Shown here in pieces: positions 38,938 to 50,854 of a stretch of 64,000 nucleotides of DNA. The notes beneath the pieces were generated by a model. That model did no database searches and was not told where the DNA came from. It saw only the letters and a program-made list of their open reading frames with translations. The first letter of the stretch is position 1, and every line of letters begins with the position of its first letter. This DNA comes from Adiantum capillus-veneris (lineage: Eukaryota > Streptophyta > Polypodiopsida > Polypodiales > Pteridaceae), in contig CM043956.1 in assembly GCA_014529385.2 (NCBI GenBank), forward strand, positions 58,911,120-58,975,119. Direction: 5' to 3'. Both the position numbers and the translations under genes were made by a program.

Positions 38938-39370
38938 ACCCCTAGCTTCACATTTTACACAGACTGGGAGCCTTGATACTCTCTCTCTCATCTAGAGAGA
39001 ACGCTACGCAGAAATCACTAGAGATTAAGCTCTAGTCGATTAACCTAAACGGTAATTAGCCTAATCCTTCTTAATTAGCAAGGTTAGATTAAGCTATTTT
39101 GTTAATAAATCAAAGATTAGGCCTACTTATACTCATAAAACCTCTCTTAATTAATTAATCTCTGCTGATTAATTAATCTCTGCTGATTATTGTAATTAAG
39201 CTTAGTAATATTACGCTAATTAATTATCCTATCATATTAGGGCTGAAATTAGCCAAATTAACCATGAATTAATGGTAAATTTATTAATTAAGCTTAGATT
39301 AAGTTGAGGTTATTATCAGAGTTGCATTAGGCAGTCATTAAGCCATTTTGAGTAATTTTTCTAATTAATT

Positions 39371-40930
39371 AGGCAAAATTACTCTATTTTTTGAGCAATT
39401 CAAATAGGGGAAATTAGTAAATTGATTTCAATTGCTGTGATATATTTATCAATGGTTAATTAGGTGTTAAGGAACCCTTGATAATTAGGATAAGCTCAGA
39501 TAATTAATCTAGCTAATTAATTAGACAGAATTACTCTGCTTTTTGAGCAATTTAAATAGGGGAACTTAGTAAATTGATTTCAATTGCTGTGATATATTTA
39601 TCAGTGGTTAATTAGGTATTAAAGAACTTACGATAATTAGGATAAGATCAGATCATTAATCTAGCTAATTAATTAGACAGAATTACTCTATTTTTTGAGA
39701 AATTTAAATAGGGGAAATTAGCAAATGAATTTCAAATGCTATGATATATTTATCAGGGATTAATTAAGTATGAATAAACCTGTGATAATTAGGATAAGTT
39801 CAAATAATAAATCTAGCTAATTAATTAAGTAGAATTTCTTTGTTTTTTGAGTAATTTTAATAGGAGAATTTAGTAAATTGAATTCAAATGTTGTGATATA
39901 TCTATCAAGGGTTAATTAGGTACTGAGAAAATGGTGATAATTAGAAAAAGATCAGATAATTAATCTAGCTAATTAATTTAGCAAAAATACTCTATTTTCT
40001 AGATAATTTAAATAAGGGAAATTAGTAAATAGGTTCAAATTGAATTGAGTTATTTTTTAGAGGTTAATTAGATGTTAGATAACTTGTGATAATTATGCTA
40101 ATCTCAGAAATTTAGTTTAACTAATTATCTTAGTGGAATTATGCTATTTTTAGGGGTAAATTAAAGGGGGAAATTAGTAAATCATGCACTATGATTACAT
40201 GCTATTTATTAGAGATGTATTATAGGGTAAAGAGGCTGTGATAATTATAAGGTTAGAAAAGTAGTATAGATATTTATCTAAGTCAAATTATACTATTTCT
40301 AGCTAAAAACTAAAGAGGAAAATTAGTAAATCATGTGCTATAATTACATGCTATTTATTAGAGCTGTATTATAGGGTAAAGAGACTATGATAATTATGCC
40401 AAGGTTAGAAAAGTAGTATAGATATTCATCTATGTCAAATGATACTATTTCTAGCTAAAAGCTAAAGAGGAAAATTAGTAAATCATGTGCTATAATTATA
40501 TGCTATTTTTTAGAGCGATATTATAGGGTAAAGAGGCCGTGATAATTATGCCGAGGTTAGAAAAGTAGTATAGATATTTATCTAAGTCAATTTATACTAT
40601 TTCTAGCTAAAAGCTAAAGAGGGAAATTAGTAAATCATGTGCTATAATTACATGCTGTTTATCAGAGCTGTATTATAGGGTAAAGAGGCCATGATAATTA
40701 TGCCAAGGTTAGAAAAGTAGTATAGATATTTATATAAGTCAAAATATACTAATTTTGGTTGAAAATTCAAGGGGGAAATTAGTAAATTATGCTATATGAT
40801 TACATTCTATTTATCACAGTTAGCTTATATAATAAAGAGGCTGTGATAAATATGTCAAGGTTAGAAAAGTAGAATAAATATTTATTTAAGTCAAATTATT
40901 TATTTAAGCTTATATAAATAAAGAGGTCGT
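39371..40930. repeat. AT-rich tandem array of 152-bp monomers inside the solo LTR
   Basis: A recurring anchor, (a/c)a(a)aattactctatttt or a variant of it, starts at 39371, 39523, 39675, 39828, 39981, 40133, 40282, 40434, 40586, 40738 and 40890. The steps are 152 bases, with one of 149. Each unit also holds gataatta and an aaattagtaaat-type phrase. Neighbouring units are more alike in the second half of the array (gtcaaat, aagtagtataga), which suggests local duplication. Confidence 0.95.
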
Positions 40931-41523
40931 GATAAATGTTGGATTGACAGTACCCTGTCTGAAGTTTAAAGATGTTTGTTTTCTAAAAGAATGCTTTCAA
41001 TGCTATCTTCAAGGAAGTAAACTGTGATGGAACCTTAAAAGAAACCATTATTTTAAATGTTTAAAACAATGTGATAGTAAGATAAATGAATCATGTGTGA
41101 GTGTGGGGTGGTAAGTGGGGATCGACTAAGGTTGTCAATCATGGACGGGTGGACCTGATTAGTCAGGTAACTATCTATCTCTGCGCACTAAAACGTTTAG
41201 AAAACTTCTTCACTTGGAGAGGAGTCCACCAACGGCTGTGCCCTCACATCTGTTAGAGGGAAAAAAGCGTTGGTTGAGGATACCTTAGCCCAATATGTGG
41301 AAGTTATAGGGCCGAAAGACTTTTGGGATTGTTAGTATGTTATCCCGTTTCCACTGCGAGACAGGACTAGGTCTTCTTCTAAGGCTATAGACCGAAGCCA
41401 TTGTCAATGGCAAAGGTTTATTCCTTGGATTTTTCTTGTCTAGAGACTCCGATTTTTATAAGGCCTAGAGGCTTGTCAAGGATCCCATCCCGATCTTGGT
41501 ATAGGCGGGTTGGGGACCTTACA

Positions 41524-41990
41524 TTATGCTGGAGACTTGGACAAGCGAAGATCCACTTCAAGCTATGTCTTTTAATTCACTCTTGGTGTAGTTCCATGGT
41601 GATCTCATTTGCAAGATTTCATTACCTTGTCTACTACAGAGGCCCAATATGTTGCATCTTTGGAAGCTCGCAAGGAAGATATATGGCTTGGTCATCTAAG
41701 ACTTGGGAATCAGTGCTGAGATGCTTATATTGCATTGTGATAGCAAAAAGGTTATACAATTGGCAAAGAACCCAATAATTCATGCAAAGACAAAGCATGT
41801 GGATGTGAAGTATGGTGCTTGTAGCTTGCTAAGGTTCACACCAATGAGAATCCTATCGATCTTCTAATATAGGGCATACCTTCAAAGCGGTTTATTGGGA
41901 ACTTATGGGCATTGGGTAGATGATCATGATCATTGTCTACCTGTATTGCATGTATATATACATTGTCACCCTTGCTTAAAGGCACATTGT
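41524..41990 (+). pseudogene. Ty1/copia RNase H, right half
   Basis: DLDKRRSTSSYVF, then LGVVPW and LQDFITLSTTEAQYVASLEARKEDIWL, then LAKNPIIHAKTKHVDVKYG and KVHTNENPIDLL are the ordered RNase H motifs of copia elements. Stops break it (TAA after YVF, TGA after PW). The copia coding end is followed by a purine tract at about 41996-42005. Confidence 0.88.
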
Positions 41991-42006
41991 CCTTTAAGTG
42001 GGAGGT

Positions 42007-42780
<774 letters not shown>

Positions 42781-43868
42781 GGCTATAGGTAGTCACATGT
42801 TCTACATGTTAAAGGTACAAGTTACTTGCAATTGACAGATTTTGCATATAGTTTTGTGGGATGTGTATTGTGCATTGCGTTTTCTCTCTACTTATGCATA
42901 TGGTTATGCATTTTATGCTTTGGTGAGAACTGTTTATCCTAGGCTAGAGTCCTTGCTACTTGTTATGCATGTATTATCACTTGGTACTTGTTTATGTGCT
43001 ACATTTTCTTGGTTTTGAGTAGAGGATGGACACTGCTAATGTACATTGCTTTGGTAGAGCTACATTTTGCATGTGCGAGCATTGGATTGATGCATCGATC
43101 ATGGTTTATGGTTGAGACTTTTCTCAATTTACAAGGGAGACTCTGTCAATTTTCTCCCAAGACTTCTCACCATAGTTTTGGCTTCATCGCCATACACTTT
43201 TGTTGGGCTATTCATCACTGATATGACATCCATCATATGTGATAGTTCAGAGTCAATAATGACAACTCGTGAGAGATAGTGTCGTGTTGCTCCGCTTCCA
43301 TGATGAGAAAAAGAACAAAAGGATGCATATTAAGCCTATTTGAAGTCTACATGTTTATTGAGCAGAGACCAGGGCTTGATAACATGCAAGTTTAATGCTA
43401 AATGTATGCCAGATGCAGTTGTTGTAAAGGGCCAAAAACTATGTTTTTGATGCTAAAAGTGGATATGTTTGAAGTTGTCAAAATGTTCGACTAAAAATAT
43501 AGTACTCAGAATGCTCCATAAAGATGTCTTTAGGGCACATCAATTGGAGCTCGAATTAGCAAGACACGGGAGTTTAATTTGGGGAGGTGAACTCCATTCG
43601 TGATTGCCATCTACAGAGGAAGGGAACTCGAAAGTGAAAACTTCCAATTTCTCGCATGCGGGCCTATTCAACTGATGTGGCGAATTCTCAACCATGCGTG
43701 GGTACTCCACATTTGTTCTAGACGTCATCACCGACCGTCGAGCTAAGTACAAATTAATTTGCTATTTTCCTTATTTTCTTATTAATTCTGCATACCGATC
43801 ATATATATTTCTATATAGCCATTTTCTCTTGATTAAAAAAAGAATAAAAGAAGAGAAATGCCCGCCAT
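42781..43868. other. Unassigned stretch before element D gag, possibly D 5' LTR or leader
   Basis: No gene was recognised. From about 43740 the sequence parallels the element A leader (agctaagtac, then AT-rich DNA with tctgcatac). The rest could be the D 5' LTR, but no TGTTACAAG start is visible. Confidence 0.45.
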
Positions 43869-44730
43869 CATGGCCCATCTTGCATAGCCACCCACTGTTG
43901 CTAAATAGATCGCAAACTTGCATCAATCACTTGCATATGAATGCATGCAAAGGTAGGAATTAGAAGATAAACCGTTGTATGCTGCTCGCACCGAATATCT
44001 ACCTGTTCCCAAGAAAAATAAAATTAGCAAAAAGCTTTCCCATTTAAAGATTTTGATGACACTAAAGATGCCAGCACAATACTGCCATGGATTAGTCAAA
44101 TGGATGACTACTTCCATGTTGAAGACTTTCCCGAGCATGACATGGTTAAGTGTGCATCAAATTGCCTTACCGGTAGCATTGCACTATGGTGGAATGCCAC
44201 CAAACTTGGAATGCATTCAAAAGTTGTTTTTACCCCATTTTCTACCAGCACGGTACAAAGCTAAAGCACGACGCCAATGGGATTTAATTCGCCAAGATAG
44301 AGACGAAGATGTATAGGCTTACACTGAACGTTTTTGGAATTATCTTATTCAGCTTCAAACTATCGAACATGTCAGTCGCAAGAAATTAAAGCATAAGTAT
44401 ATATCTTGGTTAGCACTGCAAATTGGTGCTGAAGTGGACATGTTTGATTTAGATTCACTATCAAAGGCCATCAATTTGACACTCAATGCAGAGAAAAAGA
44501 AAGGTGGACATCAACTTCAAGTTGACCAGTCTAGTAACACTAACCGTATAACAAGAGAATTCTTTCCTCTCCTAACTTTGACAGGATTAAAAATCAAACT
44601 GGTACCTTCTTCAAGAGACGCAAATTTGACAACTCTGCTGTCTCTTCTCAACCTATGGTAGCAACAACAACCCCATTTAACAGAGGTGCACTTAGAATCC
44701 TTCTAACAATCAACTCCTTAATCAATCTTT
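43869..44730 (+). pseudogene. gag: Element D gag
   Basis: ATG at 43869 aligns with the element A start, but TAG codons appear after five and thirteen codons. The capsid-type segment appears in pieces (43975-44316, 44434-44661), with KKNKIS, PHFLPARYKAKARRQWDLI and DLDSLSKAINLTLNAEKKKGG. The frame breaks at least twice. D retains a CGC at the position of A's TGA, so the lesions in the two copies are independent. Confidence 0.75.
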
Positions 44731-44746
44731 CAATGGAAATAAAAAG

Positions 44747-45289
44747 GTGAAATGCTACAAATGCTTTCAGTTTCATAATTATACAGATAAGTGGCCAAAC
44801 AACCCTATTAAGAGCAACTGTCATTCCAATGGCCAATCTAATGGAGTCGCACACAACCACAATCAGAGACCATTCAACAACAACCGCCCAAATGGTGCAC
44901 AAATTAACCTCATCAAAGATGCTAATCTCAACGACAATGAAGTCGAGGTCAATTATGGTAAGGGCTATGATCATGAGTATGATGCCAATGAAGATCCTTC
45001 TCCAGGTATTCCTATATCTCCACACACTCTTCTCAAAGTGAAAGGCACAGTTAAAGATGAAGATATCACAATTCTTATGGATGATGGTAGTAGCCATGAA
45101 TTCATCTCTACACAATTGGCACAACAACTCTCTTCACCTTACAAAGTGAAAACTATTTTTAACAATCAACGTTTTAACTCTGAAACTCAAGTCATTGTTG
45201 AAGTTTGCATTGGTGATTTTTCTCATACACGTACATTTATAGTCACACCTTTGCATGGTATTGATATGATTTTCGGGATGCCTTTTTGA
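44747..45289 (+). pseudogene. Element D zinc knuckle and aspartic protease
   Basis: The knuckle reads CYKCFQFHNYTDKW, having lost its His spacing and last Cys compared with CFKCFQYGHYADKC in element A. The linker ([17 protein letters not shown]) is intact across the position of A's stop. Protease has MDDGSSHEFIS and GIDMIFGMPF, then TGA. The continuing frame beyond 45290 (NFNLPINYKT, SHTQARRAI) is broken by several stops before RT. Confidence 0.75.
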
Positions 45290-45729
45290 CATGAATTTAA
45301 CCTACCAATCAATTACAAAACACGTACTTCAACTCTCACCCATGAAAACAAAACCCACTCCATCCAAGCAATCCTAGAACACCAAAAATTCCCACTACTC
45401 TCTCACACTCAAGCGAGAAGAGCAATTTGAAAGCAATGAAACACCTATCTAGTGCTTGTAAATCAACTTTCTACTCACACCAAAACTTCTCAATTCACAC
45501 AATGAATTTCTCCCACAATTTAAACATTGTTTCATGCATGATCTTCCTCATGAAATACCACCATCATGTCCTGAAGACCATAAAATTAATATTATCCCGG
45601 GTAGTGAACCTCCCTATAGAGCACCATACCGTGTAAAACCCAACCGCTCATAGTAGGGAAATACAAAATCAAATCACAGACTTATTGGATTGAGGCCTTA
45701 TTAGACCTAATAGTTCACCATACGGAGCT

Positions 45730-45734
45730 AGAGT
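45730..45734. repeat. Target-site copy for element E, left (AGAGT)
   Basis: Compare TGAGT at 63095-63099, a 4 of 5 match. The flanking D coding sequence joins across it. Confidence 0.75.
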
Positions 45735-47321
45735 TGTAACATTTAATGGTCTAGTAACTTGTGTGTAGCTGAAAATAACATAGACATAATGAGCATTTCA
45801 TTAAGAATAGATTCCTAATGAGCATAGCAAGAGTGCTTGGATGGAGAGAGCAACAAAAGCATAACACCTAGTTAGATAGGCATGAATAATACTTCAAAAA
45901 GAGAGAGAAATTAAGCTATTGACAACAGTTGAGGACCGGATTTACATGGAGCCGGCGGTCCCCCCTCTAAAAGGCTTTGTATTATAGGTTTCCTCCATCA
46001 AGGGAGACATTTTACAATACAATACTTTGTGTTCCTTCACTAACTTACTGGTGCAATGAAGATGGAAGCTTCAAGACCAAGCTTACACTTGAAAACACAA
46101 CATCAATTCCCTCACGGTTTCAGACCCAAGACCTCACACACCTTTGAAGATGGTGAGAGCTAGCGGGGTATGAGAGTAGATCGAGAGGAAGGAGTATTCT
46201 TACGAGAAAGAAGTATGTCTCCTCACATAATCACTCTTAATAGCTTAGCATAGCTTAGTAATTATCATGTTAGAGGGTATGAGCATGCATTGGAGCTTGG
46301 CTCTTGGTTGGATTTGCATCACAAAGCCAAGAGTTGTTGGTGTAGGCCTCCTTTCTCACAAGCTTGGAGTAGATGATGAGCTTTCCATTAAAGCTTGAGA
46401 AGGAGATAGTCTTCTTTTCTTCACACATGAGCTTGTGTGAGTGTGTATGTGATAATTCCTTGCAAATATCAGCCCCCCCTCTCTGTTGGTCGACCCCTCT
46501 TGCTAATTCCTCTTGCTAGCCCCTCATTGGCTCATGATAGGCTTAGCCAATAGAAAATTAGAAGCATAATTGCTAGCCTTGTGACATGTGTTTCCCTTTC
46601 CCCTTTTGTGAGAGCTTTAGGTATTTAAATAATTCAATTAATCTCTCATTGGACCTCTTGGTCTTCTGGCCAGTAGGAATCAAGCAAGCCATTGGGCTGC
46701 TGAATGCTCATTGGACCCCTTGGGAGACTGTCCAATAGTCTTCTAGAGAGCTTAATTTCTATTGGTTCTTTTATTGAGTGTTTTTAAATGAATTAAACTA
46801 AATGTACTCGAGCCTAATTCTCATTGGTCCACCTCTATGGACATCCAATAGGATTTGAATGCACCTTGGGGGCAACTGGGCTAGGAAGTTGACATGTGTC
46901 CATTATGCCCTTTGTGTAAAGGGAGCTTGGAAGAGTGTGTGTGTGTTTCTCTCTCATCCCCTACAAAAATGGCCTGCCCCCTCCTTGATAGGGATGTGAG
47001 AAGACTTTGGGGTTTCCCCACAAGCATCCAAATGTCCCTAAGGTTTGACCATAGAACCTTTCATTTAATTTTGGAACCTAAGCTTTTTGGAAGTCTCATT
47101 GGGATGAACCTTAGGGTCTTTGAAGCCCATTGATGCACATTTATCTTTTGCAGATGGTCCATCTTCGGATCCCTATTTTTCCTACTTTGGATCTCTATTG
47201 AGACCGGTCTGCTAGCGTTACCAATATTCTAGCTTTTTCTCCCTTGGTACTTCCCCATATTAAATGATTAGTTTAGTATGAGAAAATCAGTTAGAAGAAT
47301 TAGATATTAGTTATTATGACA
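45735..47321 (-). repeat. Element E 3' LTR
   Basis: 1587 bp, TGTAACATTT to ATTATGACA on the + strand. The bases just outside (minus strand AAGAGAGAGGTAA) form the polypurine tract. Confidence 0.93.
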
Positions 47322-47334
47322 TTACCTCTCTCTT
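47322..47334 (-). promoter_or_regulatory. Polypurine tract of element E
   Basis: The + strand ttacctctctctt reads as a purine run on the minus strand, abutting the 3' LTR. Confidence 0.7.
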
Positions 47335-47667
47335 GAAATCATAGTCGTCCTCAACTATGAAGTAGAGACGATAAAACCTGGTCATTAGTCCGTTTGTGTT
47401 AGCGGGTAGAGGACCCCTATTTTACCCTACGACATCGTCCCAGAATGGATGACTAGTCCAATTGGTGTTTGAGAGCCGCAAACATAACTGCACATTGGTC
47501 CGTATCAATCTTCCATAGTAGAGTGACAAGCTCTACTTGGTGTTCGGGAGACGTCATCTCCGCAAACATGATCCTAAGCATACATACTTCTTAACATTTG
47601 TGCACAATAAAGAAAAAGAGAGTCTTATAAGACAAAAAATTTGTTCATTCAGACATTCTACATTTGC

Positions 47668-47810
47668 TTACTCTAGGGAAGCATTGTAAGCATTGACAAG
47701 GTTTAGGTTAGGCTTTAATTGTATGCCTTGTATCCATCTAGCATCTTCAAAAGGATAGTTCTTAAACTTAATTAGATACCGTTGGATAATCTTACCGCCT
47801 CTCAATACCT
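47668..47810 (-). pseudogene. Element E chromodomain, C-terminal part
   Basis: On the minus strand it reads KVLRGGKIIQRYLIKFKNYP then FEDARWIQGIQLK, a chromodomain. It continues the block ILRHED at about 55057-55080 on the far side of element F. The element F insertion lies between the Asp and Lys codons. Confidence 0.85.
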
Positions 47811-47948
47811 TGTCTAAGGGAAGCTAGAGCCTGAGAATCCACCACCCAACCACCCATTATATAGGCAAGCCCCTGGCCCTACCCTTTGCCCTAGTTGGAC
47901 TCCCCGTTCCCTGCCCTTGTCTAGTTCGGCCTTGCCGATGTCCTGACA
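47811..47948 (-). repeat. Element F 3' LTR
   Basis: About 138 bp, with aagctagagcctgagaatcc shared with the right repeat, a TATA-like cattatataggc, and a TGACA end on the + strand. It lacks about eight bases of the right copy's outer end. Confidence 0.85.
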
Positions 47949-47962
47949 TTACTCCCCCCTTA
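47949..47962 (-). promoter_or_regulatory. Polypurine tract of element F
   Basis: The minus strand reads AAGGGGGGAGTAA next to the TGTCAGG start of the LTR. Confidence 0.75.
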
Positions 47963-48234
47963 AGAAGAGTTTTTGTCCTCGAAAACAAAAGTGGGGAACT
48001 TCTTCTTCTTAAGAACACTAATATTTTCCCAAGTGGACCTTCTTCAGGTCGGTCTTTCCACTTGATTAAGGCTTGTTGACGTACGTGATGACATGTACGC
48101 AACTCATGATAATCAAGAACTCGTTCAGGTTCATGCAGTAGGGTAGGAGGTTCAATGAAATCAACCAAAACCTGTTGGTCAATGACATTGTCGTCCCCAT
48201 GTAACCCCTTACGTAAATGGCTTACATGAAACAC
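47950..48234 (-). pseudogene. Element F integrase C-terminal and chromodomain
   Basis: MFHVSHLRKGL is the usual lead. PERVLDYHELRTCHHVRQQA, then LIKWKDRPEEGP form a chromodomain-like segment. The frame then continues into the polypurine tract and LTR without a coding end. Confidence 0.7.
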
Positions 48235-48284
48235 CAGATGAATGCGAGAATGTGAAGGTAGTAATTATTTGTAGGCACGATCCC

Positions 48285-49120
48285 CTACTCGCTTGAGTAT
48301 TTTGAAAGGCCCACAATATCGGGGAGATAATTTAGGCGTCGCCCCGTTTTTAGACTTTTTGAATGTTCTGGCACACGTAAAAATACTTCCTCCCCTTCTT
48401 CAAAGGTAACTTGCCGACGTTTCTCATTAGCGTACTTCTTATACCAATCCTGTGCTTGCCAGACATTCTGACAAGCAAGTTTAAGCATATCCATGTGGTC
48501 TTGGAGAAATCCTTAACCTGCTGGAGTTTTTCGGTTGCCAACCCCATCGTAACTGGCGACCTAGGTTGAAACCCGTACATGAGCATGAAAGGACTAAAAC
48601 TTATTGTGACATGCTTAGCACTGTTGTAGGCAAACTCGAGAATAGGTAAGTATTCTTCCCAGTCTGACTATTTTTTGCTGATGTATGCTCTTAGCATATC
48701 CTCTAGCACCTGGTTAACCCGTTCCGTTTGACCATCCGTTTCTGGATGATCAACTGTACTGAGGTTTAGTTGTGTACCTAATTGTTTGAATACAGCTCTT
48801 CAAAAGTGGCTGCTAAACTTGGGAGCACGGTCACTAACAATGTTACTTGGCAAACCATATAATTTGTATAGATTGTCCACAAATAACTTGGCTAGTTCTG
48901 GTGTCTTAATGGTTGATTTGGTCGGAATAAACTTACATAGTTTAGTCAACTTGTCTACGACCACCCATACCGTGTCATGACCTCGTATAGTTGTTGGTAA
49001 ACCTACAATAAAATCCATAGAGATGCTTTCCCATTTTCCATTGGGAATCTCCAAAGGATGTAAGAGTCCTCCTGCTTTTAGGCGCTCAGGCTTGTTAACT
49101 TGACATTTTTGGCAGTGCAA
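48285..49120 (-). pseudogene. Element F integrase core
   Basis: CQKCQVNKPERLKAGGLLHP is the end of the zinc module and is followed by SMDFIVGLPTTIRGHDTVW (first Asp) and the SDRAPKF block (second Asp). After a stop near 48800, the DGQTER-type Glu motif is visible in the next frame. A frameshift joins further pieces: MYGFQPRSPVTMGL at 48350-48586, and KYANEKRRQVTFEEGEEVF at 48285-48494. Confidence 0.75.
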
Positions 49121-49162
49121 GACATAAGCTTGAACAAAGCCATGTAGACTTGGCCAGTCAAA

Positions 49163-49960
49163 CTATTGTCGTACGAGAGCGTAAGTTTTTCTAATCCTGA
49201 TGCCCTGCACTTGGACTATCATGACATTCATAAAGAATTTGGCACCGAATATCTGTGTCCGCGTCGGTACACAAACTCTCCCCTTGTGGAGTAGGTACCC
49301 ATTGTCAATGGTAAAATGCTTCCATCGCTGTAGTTCATCACTTGATAAAGGAGAACTAGGTGTGAAGGTTAACTGTACACTACCGTCTTTGCAGTGAGAA
49401 GGATCCCTCTTTTGAACATGGCTCCACACTTTGGAATATGCTTCATCATGCTCAAATTTTCCCTTGAGAGAATCTAAAAATTCACTATGAAGTTCCATGA
49501 ACAAGAGCGAACTGATCTCTGGCATTCGACTTAAAGCATCTGCCACTACATTGTATCGGCCTTTGCTATACCTTAGCTTGGCGTCATATTCCTGAAAGAT
49601 CTTGGCCCACCTAGATTTTTGACCCTTTAAATCCGTTTCTTGTGTAAACCATTTGATGATTTCATGGTCAAACATAATTTCAAACTGAGCGCCATACAGA
49701 TAATGCTGCCATGTTTTTAAGGCAGACACTAATGCATAGAATTCACGTTTGTAAGTAGAATAGTTCTGCTGAGCTGCATCTAGCTTCTTGCTTTCAAATG
49801 CAATCGGCCGTCCGTCTTGTAACAGGACTGCTCCAATAGCACAGTCACTGGATCCGTTTCCAAAACGAATGGTTTCAAAGGATCTACAATAGCCAATATA
49901 GGAGCTGTAGCTAATGCATCCTTGAGCGTATCGAAACTGTGCTATTGAGCGGATCCCCAT
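49163..49960 (-). CDS. Element F RNase H and integrase lead
   Basis: 265 codons. RNase H motifs are SSDCAIGAVLLQDGRPIAFE, AQQNYSTYKREFYALVSALK, MFDHEIIKWFTQ and NVVADALSRMPEI. A linker (VPTRTQIFG) leads toward the zinc module. The first Asp-bearing strand is joined to the RT frame across a shift near 49940. Confidence 0.78.
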   Translation of the reverse strand: MGIRSIAQFRYAQGCISYSSYIGYCRSFETIRFGNGSSDCAIGAVLLQDGRPIAFESKKLDAAQQNYSTYKREFYALVSALKTWQHYLYGAQFEIMFDHEIIKWFTQETDLKGQKSRWAKIFQEYDAKLRYSKGRYNVVADALSRMPEISSLLFMELHSEFLDSLKGKFEHDEAYSKVWSHVQKRDPSHCKDGSVQLTFTPSSPLSSDELQRWKHFTIDNGYLLHKGRVCVPTRTQIFGAKFFMNVMIVQVQGIRIRKTYALVRQ

Positions 49961-50777
49961 TGAAAAGCTTTACCTTTGCCTTTTAGTTGATCCGTCATAG
50001 GAACAACAATTTGAGCATAGTTTTTAACGAAACTTCGGTTAAAACCTGCAAATCCTAAAAATATCTGTAATTCTTCCAGATTTTTAGGAGGAGGCCATTT
50101 CCGGATGGTATCCACTTTGGATTGATCCATGTATAGCCCGTTAGCTAAAATAACATGCCCTAAATAATGAATTTTATCTTTTAGAAAATCACATTAGATT
50201 CTTTGGCATATAACTTGTTTGTGCGTAACAACTCAAACACTTGCCTGAGAACTTGTAAGTGTTCTTCTTCAGAAGCACTATAGACTAGGATGTCATCGAG
50301 GAAAACAATGACAAATTTGCCCAAATATGGCTTCAAGACACTATCCGTAAGTGTCATGAATGTTGCGGGCGCATTGGTTTACCCAAAGGGCATCACCAAA
50401 AACTCGTAATGTCCAAACCATGTTCGGAATGCAGTTTTAGGTATATCGGCAAGTCGAATACAAACTTGAGGATATCCTGACCACAAGTCTAGTTTTGTAA
50501 AAATGCGAGCATGAGTGAGCTTATCAAACAACTCATCTACTCTTGACAATGGGTATTTGTTCTTAACTGTAACCGCATTTAAGCCCCGCTATTCTACGCA
50601 CATGCGCATACTGCCATCCTTTTTCTTCACTAAGAGGATAGGCGAAGCCCATGGTGAAGAACTGGGTTGTATGAACCCTCTGCTAAGGTAGTCATCAAGC
50701 TGACATTCCACCTCAGCAGCTTCTGAATAACTCATATGGTAAGGTGGTTTACTAGCAGGTTTACAACTTGCAGCCAC
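49942..50777 (-). pseudogene. Element F reverse transcriptase
   Basis: 50589-50777 encodes RT fingers ([35 protein letters not shown]). After stops, the next piece includes a MPFG, TNAPATF-like stretch and an intact catalytic VFLDDILVY (50278-50300 on the + strand as its complement). The thumb is at 49942-50130 (KWPPPKNLEELQIFLGFAGF). Stops occur at several points. Confidence 0.78.
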
Positions 50778-50854
50778 GTCAATGCTATGTTGTACTGATC
50801 ATGTCGGCGGTAATCCTGATGACAAATCATTAGGAAATACATCTTGAAATTCCT

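Larger units (their letters stand above)
38438..41523 (+). mobile_element. 3.1 kb solo LTR inserted in copia RNase H
   Basis: It starts TGTAAGGT and ends ACCTTACA, an 8-bp inverted terminal match with TG...CA ends. TTATG flanks both sides (38433-38437 and 41524-41528). Read across, the copia frame resumes exactly (tat gct gga gac, YAGDLDKRRSTS), which proves the insertion. There is no second copy of the LTR and no gag or pol, so it is a solo LTR or an unusually simple element. A TATA-like ctataaatag lies at 38928-38937, followed by a plausible start region. Inside is a 152-bp tandem array. Confidence 0.9.
43869..45734 (+). mobile_element. Element D (left part): chromovirus, sister copy of element A
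   Basis: Gag and protease match element A along their length. The element is interrupted at 45734 in the RT lead (SSPYGAR then LLVKKKNG) by element E and resumes at 63095. The flanks AGAGT (45730-45734) and TGAGT (63095-63099) are the imperfect target-site copies. Confidence 0.88.

Noticed and set aside
46894-47133. 79-codon frame found in both element E LTRs (also 62667-62906)
   Set aside because: Present in both LTRs only because the LTRs are copies. It lies on the strand opposite to the element's transcription, with no domain.
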